Below, piece by piece: positions 41,053-50,092 of a stretch of DNA of 64,000 bases. Below the pieces are notes generated by a model, which was not told the DNA's origin, ran no database searches, and worked only from the letters and a program-made list of their open reading frames with translations. The stretch spans positions 3,100,001-3,164,000 of the forward strand of contig CP094668.1 of NCBI GenBank assembly GCA_022836915.1, given 5' to 3'. The position numbers and the translations under genes are program-made. Origin of the DNA: Paenibacillus sp. OVF10 (GTDB taxonomy: Bacteria; Bacillota; Bacilli; Paenibacillales; Paenibacillaceae). Each line of letters begins with the position of its first letter. The stretch's first letter is position 1.

Positions 41053-41095
41053 AGTCGTATCAATAAACTTACATAGAGAAAAGGTGACTCGTCAA

Positions 41096-41704
41096 GTGAG
41101 AGTGGTATCTGGGAGTGCAAAAGGCAGGCCGCTGAAGGCTGTTCCTGGCACGGGTACGCGGCCGACCACCGACAAGGTGAAGGAAGCGTTATTTAGCATG
41201 GTTGGTCCTTATTTTGAGGGCGGCACAGCATTGGATCTGTTTGCAGGCAGTGGAGGTCTCGGTATTGAGGCGCTGAGCCGCGGCATGGACAAGGCTGTTT
41301 TTGTTGATTTGGAATCAAAAAGTATTGAAGTTATCCGCATGAATTTGAAGGCGACCAAGCTGGAAGACCAGGCGGCCGTATATCGTAATGATGCTGGTCG
41401 GGCATTGAAGGCACTCGCCAAGCGAGGCACAACGTTTGATCTGGTATTTCTCGACCCGCCATATCGCATGAAGAACGGGCACGAGTTGATGTTAACCATG
41501 CACGAACTGGAACTTCTGGAACCCGAAGCAACCATCGTGCTTGAATATGAATCCAAACATGATTACCCTGAGCAATTCGGCCCGTTTGAACAAACTCGCA
41601 AGGCATTGTATGGGGAGACGGCAGTATCCATCTATTATTATGCACCTGAAGCAGTTGAAGATGGAGAATCCATTACACCGGAAGAGGAGGCTCCTCATGA
41701 CTGA
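41096..41704 (+). CDS. rsmD: 16S rRNA (guanine(966)-N(2))-methyltransferase
   Basis: RsmD methylates N2 of G966 in 16S rRNA during 30S assembly. The product is about 202 residues, starting [18 protein letters not shown]. It has the SAM-binding motif [19 protein letters not shown], the acidic beta-2 end (VFVDLE) and the catalytic DPPY in [13 protein letters not shown] 41096 is chosen because AAAGGTGA ends eight bases upstream and the N-terminus then matches the family; GTG 41084 would overlap that RBS. It overlaps coaD by eight bases, the usual rsmD-coaD pair. Confidence 0.93.
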   Translation: MRVVSGSAKGRPLKAVPGTGTRPTTDKVKEALFSMVGPYFEGGTALDLFAGSGGLGIEALSRGMDKAVFVDLESKSIEVIRMNLKATKLEDQAAVYRNDAGRALKALAKRGTTFDLVFLDPPYRMKNGHELMLTMHELELLEPEATIVLEYESKHDYPEQFGPFEQTRKALYGETAVSIYYYAPEAVEDGESITPEEEAPHD

Positions 41705-42212
41705 AATGATACATCGACAGGAACGGATCGCCGTATATCCTGGAAGTTTTGATCCCGTAACGATGGGGCATCTGGATATTATCGCCAGAGCGTCAAAGCA
41801 ATTTGATCGCGTCATTGTGGCTGTGTTGAACAATATGAGCAAAAATCCACTGTTTACGGTGGAGGAACGCAAAGAACTGATTACGGAAGTAACCCGCCAT
41901 CTACCAAATGTGGAGGTAGACAGTTTCCGCGATCTGACGGCCAATTACGTTCGGCAAAAGGAAGCTCAGGTCATCGTTCGTGGTATACGCTCGGTAACTG
42001 ATTTTGAATACGAGTTGCAATTGGCATCGACCAACAGCAAGTTGAATCCGGATGCGGAAACGATATTTATGATGACAAATCCCAAGTATTCCTATTTAAG
42101 TTCCAGCATCGTCAAAGAAATCGCTCATTATCATGGAGATGTTACAGATCTTGTCTCACCTGAAGTGGAAGCTGCGCTCCGTCAGAAAATCAGCGAGAAA
42201 ACCGGCGGTTAA
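41697..42212 (+). CDS. coaD: Pantetheine-phosphate adenylyltransferase
   Basis: CoaD transfers AMP from ATP to 4'-phosphopantetheine, giving dephospho-CoA in CoA synthesis. The product is 171 residues. The nucleotidyltransferase signature [18 protein letters not shown] (T/HxGH type) is near the N-terminus, [13 protein letters not shown] follows, and the C-terminal ISSS-like motif is [15 protein letters not shown] 41697 has GAAGAGGAGG six bases upstream, inside the end of rsmD, so translation is coupled. The CoA product also supplies the 4'-phosphopantetheine arm for AcpP encoded further right. The gene is intact. Confidence 0.96.
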   Translation: MTEMIHRQERIAVYPGSFDPVTMGHLDIIARASKQFDRVIVAVLNNMSKNPLFTVEERKELITEVTRHLPNVEVDSFRDLTANYVRQKEAQVIVRGIRSVTDFEYELQLASTNSKLNPDAETIFMMTNPKYSYLSSSIVKEIAHYHGDVTDLVSPEVEAALRQKISEKTGG

Positions 42213-43517
42213 ACCAGAAGGTAAGACCCGATAGACTAACCATGACTGCAAGAAGTAACGCAAGACCCATGCATGCAGCAGGGAAGACGCTCCAAACGGT
42301 GTTGATCGTGTATGTGTTACCAGGACTATGTATGAGTAGCCAACCAAATGGTGTTGAGAGGTCCTGCTCTGCATTCGTCTGTAATGTGGTCCAGACTTCT
42401 GTGCTATAACGGCTGAACGGCATCCATAGGAACAGACTGATGAAAAAGGCAATTAATCCATGAGTCAGACGAACTCCGGCAAAATACAACATCGATTTGC
42501 TGCTTGGACCAGTTGTTTTCAGGACAGCAGAGACTTGCAGATGGGAGCATAAACCACCCCATCCCAGAACGGCTGCAAGTAGAGACATGAGCAGCGCGGG
42601 TGTAAGTGAGGTCTGGCTCAAATGATAGGTGCCCAGGTGAAGCTCAAAGAAGGCTGGCCACAGTGCAGCAGAGGACCCGGGAGTCAGATATAGGGAGACC
42701 AACCGGATAAACACGGCAAAACCGATCATGTATCCACCAGTCATCATCAAGGTCTGTACAGCTTGGGATACGGTGTCACCGAGCAGTTTGCCAAATCCTC
42801 TTCCATCACGACGATGGGCTTCTCTGGCTGCGATCATCATATCAGACCATACACTGCGTCGTTTGAACGTTGCGTGGTGGGGTGCAGATGAGCGACTTGT
42901 GGAACTTGCAGGCTGAGAATCAAGAGAGCTCTTATCTGCTTGTACGGCTTTCGAGCCAACCCTGTCTTTCTGGTTACCCGGTGCAGGCAGGAGACGCGTG
43001 GCAAGAATGGCAGCAATCCAGCCGCTGATCCAGTGGACCATGAGTAGAAAATATCCGGCTGCTGGCTGGTGGAGAAAAGCAGCACCAACGACCAGTATGA
43101 TCATCATTGGATTGGCAAAATGAGATGCCGCCGCAAGGACAACCGCCTGCTTGGCGGTAATTTGTCTATCCTGAAATAAACGGGATACTGCATCTGCTCC
43201 TGCGGGGAATCCGCCGCACATGCCAACGGCAATCGCCAGACCTGCGTTGCCTGGAAGCCTAAACCAGCGTTGCATTAACGGTCCGAGCAAGGCGCCGATC
43301 GCGTGGGTGAATCCAAACGCAGTGAGCATTTGGGATAACATGAGGAACGGGAGCATGGCAGGGAAGATGATTTTCCACCATATATCCAGACCTTGAATAG
43401 AGGCATCAAACGCTTCTTTGGGGAAGCAACTACCGCAATGACCAACATTAAAGCGCCGGTACTTAGGATTATCGTTCGTAACGGGCCAGAATCTCTAACC
43501 TCGCTCTGTAATGTCAT
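42190..43517 (-). CDS. ylbJ: Sporulation integral membrane protein YlbJ (one frame break)
   Basis: YlbJ is a multi-pass membrane protein needed for spore cortex formation in Bacillus subtilis, with nucleoside-transporter-gate-like (Gate) domains. The repaired product of about 442 residues contains [23 protein letters not shown], the conserved [18 protein letters not shown] and [14 protein letters not shown], and a second gate region [15 protein letters not shown] hydrophilic, Ser-rich loop separates the halves. The frame breaks at TTT 43417-43419 (AAA on the coding strand); one more A joins [14 protein letters not shown] to the main frame. The start ATG 43517 follows GAGGTGAAACG. Its C-terminus overlaps the coaD 3' end convergently by 23 bases. 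Confidence 0.87.
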
Positions 43518-43569
43518 CGTTTCACCTCATATCAGATAACGCCGATTTGGCATCTGAATCGTTATGGAC

Positions 43570-43600
43570 GGCCGAATGACGCCCGAAGGGCGGTTCGGCC
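43570..43600. other. Intergenic hairpin between divergent ylbJ and sepM
   Basis: GGCCGAA and TTCGGCC enclose GCCC/GGGC, making a compact nested hairpin. The 314-base divergent region 43518-43831 also holds a second GC-rich palindromic stretch (around 43604-43640, CCGGACAGGC and GCCTATCCGG) and AT-rich sequence next to sepM. No gene is seen. The function is unknown. Confidence 0.4.
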
Positions 43601-43831
43601 TTGACCGGACAGGCTATTGTATACAGCGGCCTATCCGGCCTGTACCATTGTATGCACAAGGACCAGAGTGTTAGACTTGAAAAAAATGATTAAACAAGAT
43701 GAGCTGAGTATCTGCATTATAAGGAGCGTGAATCTAACCGACGAATGGAAGTATTCACAAGGTGGAATTACGATCGCTGATTAGTGTAGAGTTCAGCTTA
43801 TATAGAGATACAAAGAACGGAGGCTCATGCG

Positions 43832-44872
43832 ATGAATCGGATTCGGAAATCTGGCGGATTCAGAGCTTCGATCTTTGTGATCGTGGTGGCTCTGGTCGTC
43901 TATGTTGCCGTGTACATGCCAACGCCGTATATCATATATATGCCTGGCAGTGCAGACGAAGTAAAACCAATGGTAACCGTTAAGGGTGGAGATCAGGAAG
44001 AACGCGGTGTGTTCATGATGACAACCGTGTCGGCAACATATGCCAATGTGTTTTTGCTAGGAACCTCTCTGTTCAATAAAAATGCTCAAGTGGATAAAAA
44101 GGAAGACCGACTGCGCGGCAAAAGCGAAGCGGAATACTCTGCCGAACAGGTGTGGTTCATGAGTGACTCACAATCCTCCGCAATGGAGGCTGCATATGAG
44201 CAGGCTGGTGTGACTTATTCTATTGTACCTGAACATATCTTTGTATTTGGACTGTCCGAAGATCCAAAACCGGAAGGAGATATTGCTCCGGGAGATATCA
44301 TTCTGGGAGTGAATGGAACAGCTACGCCGGATAATACGGTGCTTTCTGCCCAGTTAAAAGATAAAAAGGTCGGAGATACAGTCGAAATGCAACTGGAACG
44401 TGGTGGAGAGACCATTAGCCGGGACGTGAAACTGATTCAGGTAAAAGACAGTAAAACGGGTGAAACCCGCCCGGGACTCGGCGTTATGATCGGTGCGGTT
44501 CAGAAGGTGAAAGCTGAAGATCCGGACAAACAGATCTCCTTTACCGATACTCAGGTTGGTGGTCCGTCTGCCGGTTTGATGTTTACGTTGGAGATCTATA
44601 ACCAGTTAACACCTGGAGATCTGACCAAGGGGCATCGAATTGCGGGTACAGGTACCATTACTAAAGACGGTGTGGTGGGTGCCATTGGTGGTGTAGTGCA
44701 CAAGATTGTAGCCGCTGACCGGAAAGAAGCGGAGATCTTCTTTGTACCTAAGGATAACTATAAGGAAGCAGCAGCCAAGGCTGAACAGATCGGCACCAAA
44801 ATGAAACTTGTGCCTGTAAGCACGGTAGATGATGCGCTGGCTTATTTGAAAACCCTGTCCGTGAAATCATAG
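43832..44872 (+). CDS. sepM: SepM-type PDZ/Lon-like membrane protease (YlbL)
   Basis: This 346-residue serine protease is anchored by an N-terminal helix (ASIFVIVVALVVYVAVYM). A PDZ domain at about residues 125-205 includes GDIAPGDIILGVNG. A Lon-type catalytic domain follows with the Ser in GGPSAGLMFTLEIY and the Lys in IGGVVHKIVAA, forming the Ser-Lys dyad. Relatives (B. subtilis YlbL, streptococcal SepM) cleave peptides or degrade membrane-associated proteins such as the checkpoint inhibitor YneA. ATG 43832 follows ACGGAGG. It stands alone here, divergent from ylbJ, and is ended by a strong terminator shared with the convergent tmcAL gene. Confidence 0.9.
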   Translation: MNRIRKSGGFRASIFVIVVALVVYVAVYMPTPYIIYMPGSADEVKPMVTVKGGDQEERGVFMMTTVSATYANVFLLGTSLFNKNAQVDKKEDRLRGKSEAEYSAEQVWFMSDSQSSAMEAAYEQAGVTYSIVPEHIFVFGLSEDPKPEGDIAPGDIILGVNGTATPDNTVLSAQLKDKKVGDTVEMQLERGGETISRDVKLIQVKDSKTGETRPGLGVMIGAVQKVKAEDPDKQISFTDTQVGGPSAGLMFTLEIYNQLTPGDLTKGHRIAGTGTITKDGVVGAIGGVVHKIVAADRKEAEIFFVPKDNYKEAAAKAEQIGTKMKLVPVSTVDDALAYLKTLSVKS

Positions 44873-45057
44873 ATTATAATCGGGCGGGAAGAGATCGAGC
44901 CAACGTTGAACCGGATGGATAATGAACGGATGAAATCGGAAAAATTGATTGCAATGGAATGAAGTGTGTTCAAGAGATTTGAGAAGATCAACAAACTCAC
45001 TAGACCCAAAGGTTAAAGATAACCAAAAGAATTAAGAGAACAAAAGAAGTTAATAAG

Positions 45058-45110
45058 GAAATCCCCTTGTTGAGAGGTGCCTAAGCGGTGCGCAGCAAGG
45101 GGATTTTTTA
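45058..45110. terminator. Terminator between sepM and tmcAL
   Basis: AAATCCCCTTG pairs with CAAGGGGATTT around a 25-base GC-rich loop, followed by TTTTTTAATT on the plus strand. The 44873-45057 and 45111-45207 flanks show nothing gene-like. Confidence 0.8.
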
Positions 45111-45207
45111 ATTGTATAGTTGAGTAACGAATAGTGGACATCAATGATCTGATTGATGATGGAATAAAAAGCTCCTTAGGAGATGAAGCCTTGTGGTCAA
45201 AAGCGGA

Positions 45208-46439
45208 TTACAGCCTTACAGGCGACTCATAGTAGTCACTGAACATCCTGCGTGTGTCCCTATGCTCGCAAGCGAGTCCATACGCAACCTGAGCTTGGAT
45301 ATCCAGTTCCAGCTGGTTGTGTGTGAACGTCGACGGTTTCAGCACAACAGGAAGCGATGCGGTTTTCTTCATTTGTTTAAGCAGGCTCTGCCCTTGAGCA
45401 TTAAATCCAAGGACTCGGAGATATCCGGGTCCGGCAGCCAATTGCTCTGGTGAACACTCGGCTTTGGTGTGATTCAGGAGCAGGTGGGCGAGCATACGCT
45501 GGAGTTTGGTGCGTGTGTATCGTTTGGTCTTCAGTGCATTCAGGAGTGCTTCGACTGAAGGCTCCGGGAGCTGAGCGAGTGCGCGGCTCAGCCGGTGTTC
45601 CAGGCCTTCCGTGACTTCGGCGATGCGTTCCAGCTCGGAGGCACGGCGGGTAGCCGCTAGGTGCAACAGCGGCTGCGCAAAGCGCTCCCAGTGTATGGGA
45701 GCGCGCCCTTCCTGCCATTCGCGATGCAGAATGGCAAGGGTTGCCGCCGGCACGTATGGCGCGGCGGCGTTGGGACCGTCCGCCATCAGGAGGCGGCGGA
45801 CGGCTGTGGCACTGGCGATCGCCCCCGGCCCGGGCGTCGCCTCATGATACGCGGCACCGGTACGCGCCGCCGTAAAGGGCTGGATCGCGCTTCCAAGTCG
45901 TTGCAGCGCGATCAGGTAGTGCAGCCCAAGCGAATTGTTGGGCTGCTCCAGCAGTGCAGCGGCGTCGTGAGCATCGACGCCGCCGGGCGCCAGCGCCGCC
46001 GCCGCGCCTGCGTACGCGGCGGGGTAGCTGGCGCCTTCCCGCAGGCGGCGCGCGATGTCCTCGCGCATCCCTGCGGGCTCCACAGCCAGCACGCGCGCAA
46101 TGCGCTGCAGGCTGTCCAGGTCACCGGACTCGCTGCCAAAGCAGAGCGAGTCCACAATGCCGGTGCGGTGCAGCAGCGATACCGCACCGAAGGCGAACCA
46201 CTCTGCCGGTTGGACCGCGTACGCAACCGGCAGTTCAAGCACGAGATCGGCGCCTGCGTGCAGCGCCATCTCGGTGCGTGCCCTTTACCCACGATGGCGG
46301 GCTCGCCACGCTGGAGAAAAGGGCCGCTCATGACCGCAACAACGGCGTCTGCCCCGCTTAGCCGCCGAGCTTCTTGCAAATGATAGACATGCCCATTGTG
46401 CAAGGGGTTATATTCAACAATGACGCCTACGGCTTTCAT
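45208..46439 (-). CDS. tmcAL: tRNA(Met) cytidine acetate ligase (YlbM; one frame break)
   Basis: TmcAL uses ATP and acetate to make N4-acetylcytidine at the wobble position of elongator tRNA-Met. The repaired product of about 410 residues starts [21 protein letters not shown], containing the HxGH nucleotidyltransferase motif, and has [13 protein letters not shown]. After repair it has [22 protein letters not shown], the standard family sequence. The break is near 46283-46284, where a single A (T on the coding strand) is missing between CCC and TTT. The middle of the gene (about 45700-46250) is much richer in GC and Ala/Gly codons than its neighbours. Its terminator-proximal end is convergent with sepM. 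Confidence 0.88.
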
Positions 46440-46542
46440 GATTAGACTTACTCCTTTCGATTGGATAACCGAGTATGTATAACATCCATTCCATCATAGG
46501 GGATGTCATGTATTAGATCAAATCATGCACCAATTCAGACAA

Positions 46543-46586
46543 GAAAAAGGCACAAATCCAACATCAACGGATGTCAGAATGTGCCT
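46543..46586 (-). terminator. Intrinsic terminator of hmp
   Basis: On the minus strand AGGCACA pairs with TGTGCCT around a loop with an inner ATCC/GGAT stem, followed by TTTTTCTT. The 46587-46730 stretch is AT-rich with no gene. Confidence 0.75.
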
Positions 46587-46730
46587 GTAAATCTATTGTA
46601 TATTACACATTTTCGATATATGGAGAACGACCTCTTCATCTTAATAAATCATCATAATAGGACACTTACCCATACACTTATATACATTAGGAAGAAGTTA
46701 GGCTAATCACATCTCACAATCTCAGAACGT

Positions 46731-47966
46731 TTAGACACTCTCCGGCACGGGAGAAAGACTTGCTTTAGGCCCGAAAAATTCATAATGAATATTGTCCGCT
46801 GCAACACCAAGCGCCTGAAGTTCCGTATACACTGCCCGCATGAACGAAACGGGTCCGCACAGATAATAGGTGGCATCCAGTTCATCAATCACTTGGCGAA
46901 GCCAGACCGCATCCATATAACCTTCCTTATGAAAATACTCATTTTCATGATCAGAATCCTCAGGTTGAGTATAACAATAATAAGCTTTAACGCCCTGATT
47001 ACGTTTGGCCAGACTGTTCACATGATCACGGAACGCGTGCGATTGACCATTGGGACTTGCATGCAAAAATGTAATGGTACGATTCTCATTCAAGTTAACC
47101 AGCGTATTTAACATGCTGATCATGGGCGTCAGACCGACACCGCCACTCAGGAGAACAACAGGTCGTTTATCGTCTGCATTCAGCGTGAAGTCGCCAGCAG
47201 GAGCGGATAGCTCCACCAGACTGCCTTCTTCAATGTGATCGTGGAGATACGTGGATATAACTCCGTCAGGGCGCTCTAATACACCTCGCTCACGCTTAAC
47301 GGAAATGCGATAGTAAGGTTTACCCGGGGTATCTGAAAGGCTATACTGACGAATCTGGGTAAATGACTGTGCCTCTGGCTGGATTTTGATACTGATGTAT
47401 TGTCCCGGTGCATAGGTGGCGATAGGCTGACCATCGTCTGGAACGAGGTAAAAGGACGTGATGATTTCACTTTCCTGCACTTTCTTGGCAACCTTGAAGG
47501 TACGAAATCCTTCCCAGCCACCCGTCTGGTTTACCGCTTCCGTGTACATGTCCTGCTCGATCCCGATAAAGGCGTCTGCAATGACATTATAGGCTTCGCC
47601 CCACGCGGTGATAATCTCATCCGTTGCCGCGTCCCCGAGTACATCTTTGATGGCTCGAAGCAGATAGGTGCCGACAATCGCATATTGCTCGGGAACGATA
47701 CCCAGGCTGCGATGTTTATGTGCAACTTGCCGGACGGCAGGCAGGATGGAGGACAGATTATCGATATACAGGGCAGCGGTGTATACCATATTGGCGAGGG
47801 CAGCTTGCTGTCGTCCCTGTTTCTGATTTGCGTGATTAAAAATATTTAGCAGTTCCGGATGAGCTGCGAACATCGTTTCATAGAAATGGCGTGTGATCGC
47901 TTCACCGTGAACTTCAAGTACGGGGACTGTAGATTTAATGACTCTAATGGTGTGCTCGCTTAACAT
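46731..47966 (-). CDS. hmp: Flavohaemoglobin / nitric oxide dioxygenase
   Basis: Hmp oxidises nitric oxide to nitrate using O2, NADPH, haem and FAD. The 411-residue product has a globin domain (MLSEHTIRVIKSTVPVL; proximal His in VAHKHRSLGI; distal Tyr/Gln region RHFYETMFAAHPELLNIF). A ferredoxin-reductase-like FAD domain follows (RQYSLSD, GVISTYLHD), and an NAD domain (VVLLSGGVGLTPMISML, YYLCGPVSFM). ATG 47966 is chosen because GGGAGGG precedes it and the protein then matches the family; a longer in-frame extension to 48086 is ignored. An Fnr/CRP-type palindrome lies about 105-122 bases upstream, suggesting induction under low oxygen or nitrosative conditions. Confidence 0.95.
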   Translation of the reverse strand: MLSEHTIRVIKSTVPVLEVHGEAITRHFYETMFAAHPELLNIFNHANQKQGRQQAALANMVYTAALYIDNLSSILPAVRQVAHKHRSLGIVPEQYAIVGTYLLRAIKDVLGDAATDEIITAWGEAYNVIADAFIGIEQDMYTEAVNQTGGWEGFRTFKVAKKVQESEIITSFYLVPDDGQPIATYAPGQYISIKIQPEAQSFTQIRQYSLSDTPGKPYYRISVKRERGVLERPDGVISTYLHDHIEEGSLVELSAPAGDFTLNADDKRPVVLLSGGVGLTPMISMLNTLVNLNENRTITFLHASPNGQSHAFRDHVNSLAKRNQGVKAYYCYTQPEDSDHENEYFHKEGYMDAVWLRQVIDELDATYYLCGPVSFMRAVYTELQALGVAADNIHYEFFGPKASLSPVPESV

Positions 47967-48070
47967 ACATTTTCCCTCCCGATATGATATGAGATCGTTG
48001 GATAATAAACGGTTATGGAGCTGATCGTGCATTGTTTTATAGCAAGTATAGGTAGGGGGCAAGCGGGTCT

Positions 48071-48088
48071 GTGTGATATAGATCACAC
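48071..48088 (-). promoter_or_regulatory. Fnr/CRP-type palindrome upstream of hmp
   Basis: GTGTGATATAGATCACAC has perfect 7-bp arms and matches the TGTGA-N6-TCACA consensus used by Bacillus Fnr. It is centred about 114 bases before the hmp start. It also lies upstream of the divergent yceD gene, but 150 bases from that promoter, so hmp is the likelier target. Confidence 0.65.
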
Positions 48089-48236
48089 TAAACGTTAACG
48101 AAATGTGACCGGTGTTTGCAAGGAACTACAACTAAAATGACGACTTGTAGTTTATCTTGAAGTGAGTCTATAATAGACCAGATGGAGTAAACGGTTCTGA
48201 GCCATTGGTTTTAAAAAGGGTGTAAAGTTAAAAGTG

Positions 48237-48266
48237 TTGACAAACGTCTTGAAAAATCGGTATAAT
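48237..48266 (+). promoter_or_regulatory. Sigma-A promoter of yceD-rpmF
   Basis: A consensus TTGACA (48237-48242), an 18-base spacer and a consensus TATAAT (48261-48266). The resulting leader of about 155 bases (48273-48427) holds no gene and could carry regulation. Confidence 0.8.
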
Positions 48267-48427
48267 GATTTTTGTTTGTTAAGTCAATTTCATAATACTT
48301 TTAACGATGAATCGTCAGAATACATACAGTCAGGATATATTGCTTTACAAAAGCAGGCTTGACCTGTATAACTGTCGTGATACGTTTGACATGAATTATG
48401 AAATTGGTTTCGTTTGGAGTGATGGAA

Positions 48428-48943
48428 ATGTTAATGCCATTTCGCAAAGTGGCTACCAGTGATGGCCCCCTGAAGTTTAACGAACAGTGGGATATCAAGG
48501 AACTGGTTTCTAACCGACAAGATATCACAGCCGTTACCCCGCTGACTGCGGACTTATCTGCAGAATTCAGAGAAGGTGACGTTGTGGATGTTCATGGCAA
48601 GCTGACCATAGGAGTGGACATGTTGTGCTCCCGTTGTCTTAAGCCGATCAATGAACATTTTCATATTGATTTTCATGAGCAATTCAAGCAGGGAAAACAG
48701 CCAGAGGAATTACACGAAGACGATGATACGCTCTATGTGGATGGAGATAGCGTTGATCTGAAGGGTTATGCCGAGGAAGCTTTTCTGCTGGATCTTCCGT
48801 TTATACCGCTGTGTAGCGATACATGCAAAGGGTTATGCCCCAAGTGTGGCCATGAGCTGAACGAAGGTGACTGCGGTTGTGATAACCAGGTTATCGATCC
48901 GCGGCTTGCAGGGCTCAAGGATTTTTTAAATGAGCATGATTGA
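48428..48943 (+). CDS. YceD family protein (DUF177)
   Basis: This acidic protein of about 171 residues carries the conserved YceD pattern: an early DLSAEFREGDVVDVHGKL strand region, a first cysteine pair in MLCSRCLKPI, and FIPLCSDTCKGLCPKCGHEL with further cysteines, then DPRLAGLKDFL. YceD proteins are almost always encoded just before rpmF and have been linked to 23S rRNA processing or 50S assembly. ATG 48428 is chosen with GGAG eight bases upstream; ATG 48422 is too close to it. The next gene, rpmF, follows 57 bases later in the same unit. Confidence 0.88.
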   Translation: MLMPFRKVATSDGPLKFNEQWDIKELVSNRQDITAVTPLTADLSAEFREGDVVDVHGKLTIGVDMLCSRCLKPINEHFHIDFHEQFKQGKQPEELHEDDDTLYVDGDSVDLKGYAEEAFLLDLPFIPLCSDTCKGLCPKCGHELNEGDCGCDNQVIDPRLAGLKDFLNEHD

Positions 48944-49000
48944 AAATCGAACATTTTAAGACTACCTGCAAAGGTTGATTTTGATAAGGAGGTGGGAATA

Positions 49001-49174
49001 ATGGCAGTACCTCAACGGAGAACGTCCAAGACGCGTCGCGACAAACGTCGCACTCACTTTAAATTGGCTGTACCGGGCATGGTGAAATGTGAACAATGTG
49101 GCGAACTTAAACTTAGTCACCACGTGTGCAAAGTGTGCGGAACGTACAAAGCAAGAGAGATCATCTCTCAATAA
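49001..49174 (+). CDS. rpmF: 50S ribosomal protein L32
   Basis: The product is 57 residues, typical of bL32. The N-terminus [22 protein letters not shown] is the standard basic tail (the initiator is followed by AVP). The C-terminal half has a zinc-ribbon of the C+ type, with four cysteines in KCEQCGEL and VCKVCGTYK, so this paralog needs zinc. ATG 49001 follows a consensus AAGGAGGTGGGAATA. It is preceded by yceD and followed by a strong terminator, which separates it from the fapR regulon, although in many bacteria rpmF is adjacent to plsX-fab. Confidence 0.97.
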   Translation: MAVPQRRTSKTRRDKRRTHFKLAVPGMVKCEQCGELKLSHHVCKVCGTYKAREIISQ

Positions 49175-49188
49175 TAGTTGGACATTAA

Positions 49189-49222
49189 GTAGCACTTCAT
49201 TTCGATGAGGTGCTACTTTTTT
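49189..49222 (+). terminator. Intrinsic terminator after rpmF
   Basis: A 12-bp stem GTAGCACTTCAT / ATGAGGTGCTAC (one T-G pair) with loop TTCG is followed by six T. Confidence 0.9.
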
Positions 49223-49311
49223 GGATTAGAGAGTGTAGGTAGAGTGAGCTAACTAGCATGAAATCCTTGCTCCACAAGGGTGAATTGTTTTTGTTAGGCC
49301 AGTCTTTCTTT

Positions 49312-49355
49312 TTGACACGGGATGAGATATACTATAGTTTAGTACCAGGTTCTAA
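49312..49355 (+). promoter_or_regulatory. fapR promoter with FapR operator
   Basis: A consensus -35 TTGACA (49312-49317) and a -10-like TATAGT (49333-49338; spacer 15) are directly followed by TTAGTACCAGGTTCTAA (49339-49355). This near-palindrome matches the known FapR box (TTAGTACCTGATACTAA-type). It implies autoregulation of the fapR-plsX-fab operon by malonyl-CoA. Confidence 0.8.
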
Positions 49356-49442
49356 GATTTGACGTTACATATAGATGAACCATAATCCGTTTGAGAACGA
49401 CCCTGGTGACCAGGGATGCAACTATAGAAGCAACACGAAAGA

Positions 49443-50092
49443 ATGGTTGAACTGGCCGGACGGGACGGTTCCGTAAACGATACAGCGGGGGTGTCAGGCA
49501 TCGAACGTGTACCGAAGAGACAGAGGCAACAGCAGTTAACCAAAATGATAGAAGAGAACCCGTTTGTGACGGATCAGGAACTTACACGCCAATTGAAGGT
49601 AAGTATTCAGACGATTCGTCTTGACAGGCTGGAACTTGGAATACCCGAACTTCGGGAGCGGATGAAACTGATGGCAGAGCTCTCGTATGATCAGGTACGC
49701 TCGTTGCCCTTGCATGAGATTATCGGTGATATTGTGGATTTACAACTGGACAAGAGCGGGATTTCCTGTTTGAGATTAAGGAAGAACACGTGTTTTCCAG
49801 AACAGGCATTGCACGTGGACACTATGTCTTTGCACAGGCTAACTCCTTGGCTGTAGCGATTATTAATGACGAGATCGCGTTGACTGCATCAGCAGACATT
49901 CGCTTTGTCCGTTCGGTTCATTTGGGAGAGAAATGTATTGCAAAGGCTTATGTGAGATCGATTCCGGGTCAAAAGGGCAAAGCCAAAGTGGAAGTATTCA
50001 CTTATGTAGGTGAAGAAATGGTGTTTCAAGGCAACTTTGTAATCTACCATTCAGGTGGAGAAGACAGCGGAGAAGGAGGTCATTTGGAATGA
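49443..50092 (+). CDS. fapR: Fatty acid biosynthesis transcriptional repressor FapR (one frame break)
   Basis: FapR represses fatty-acid and phospholipid genes and is released by malonyl-CoA. The repaired product has an N-terminal HTH (NPFVTDQELTRQLKVSIQTIRLDRLELGIPELRERM) in two motifs. After the break comes a hot-dog effector domain (EEHVFSRTGIARGHYVFAQAN, EIALTASADIRFVR, VEVFTYVGEEMVF). One C is missing at 49765-49766; adding it gives KSGISLFEIKEEHVF. The ATG at 49443 gives about 216 residues but has a weak RBS; GTG 49491 would give about 200, nearer the 188 of B. subtilis. The stop overlaps the plsX start (ATGA). A FapR box lies in its own promoter. Confidence 0.9.

Noticed and set aside
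43604..43640. Promoter TTGACC near 43601 for sepM
   Set aside because: No -10 at an acceptable distance; the sequence is better explained as part of a GC-rich palindrome.
45661..46383. Long plus-strand open frame of 240 codons opposite tmcAL
   Set aside because: It lies in the GC-rich part of tmcAL, where antisense stops are rare; its product is low-complexity Arg-rich and the minus strand encodes a recognised enzyme.
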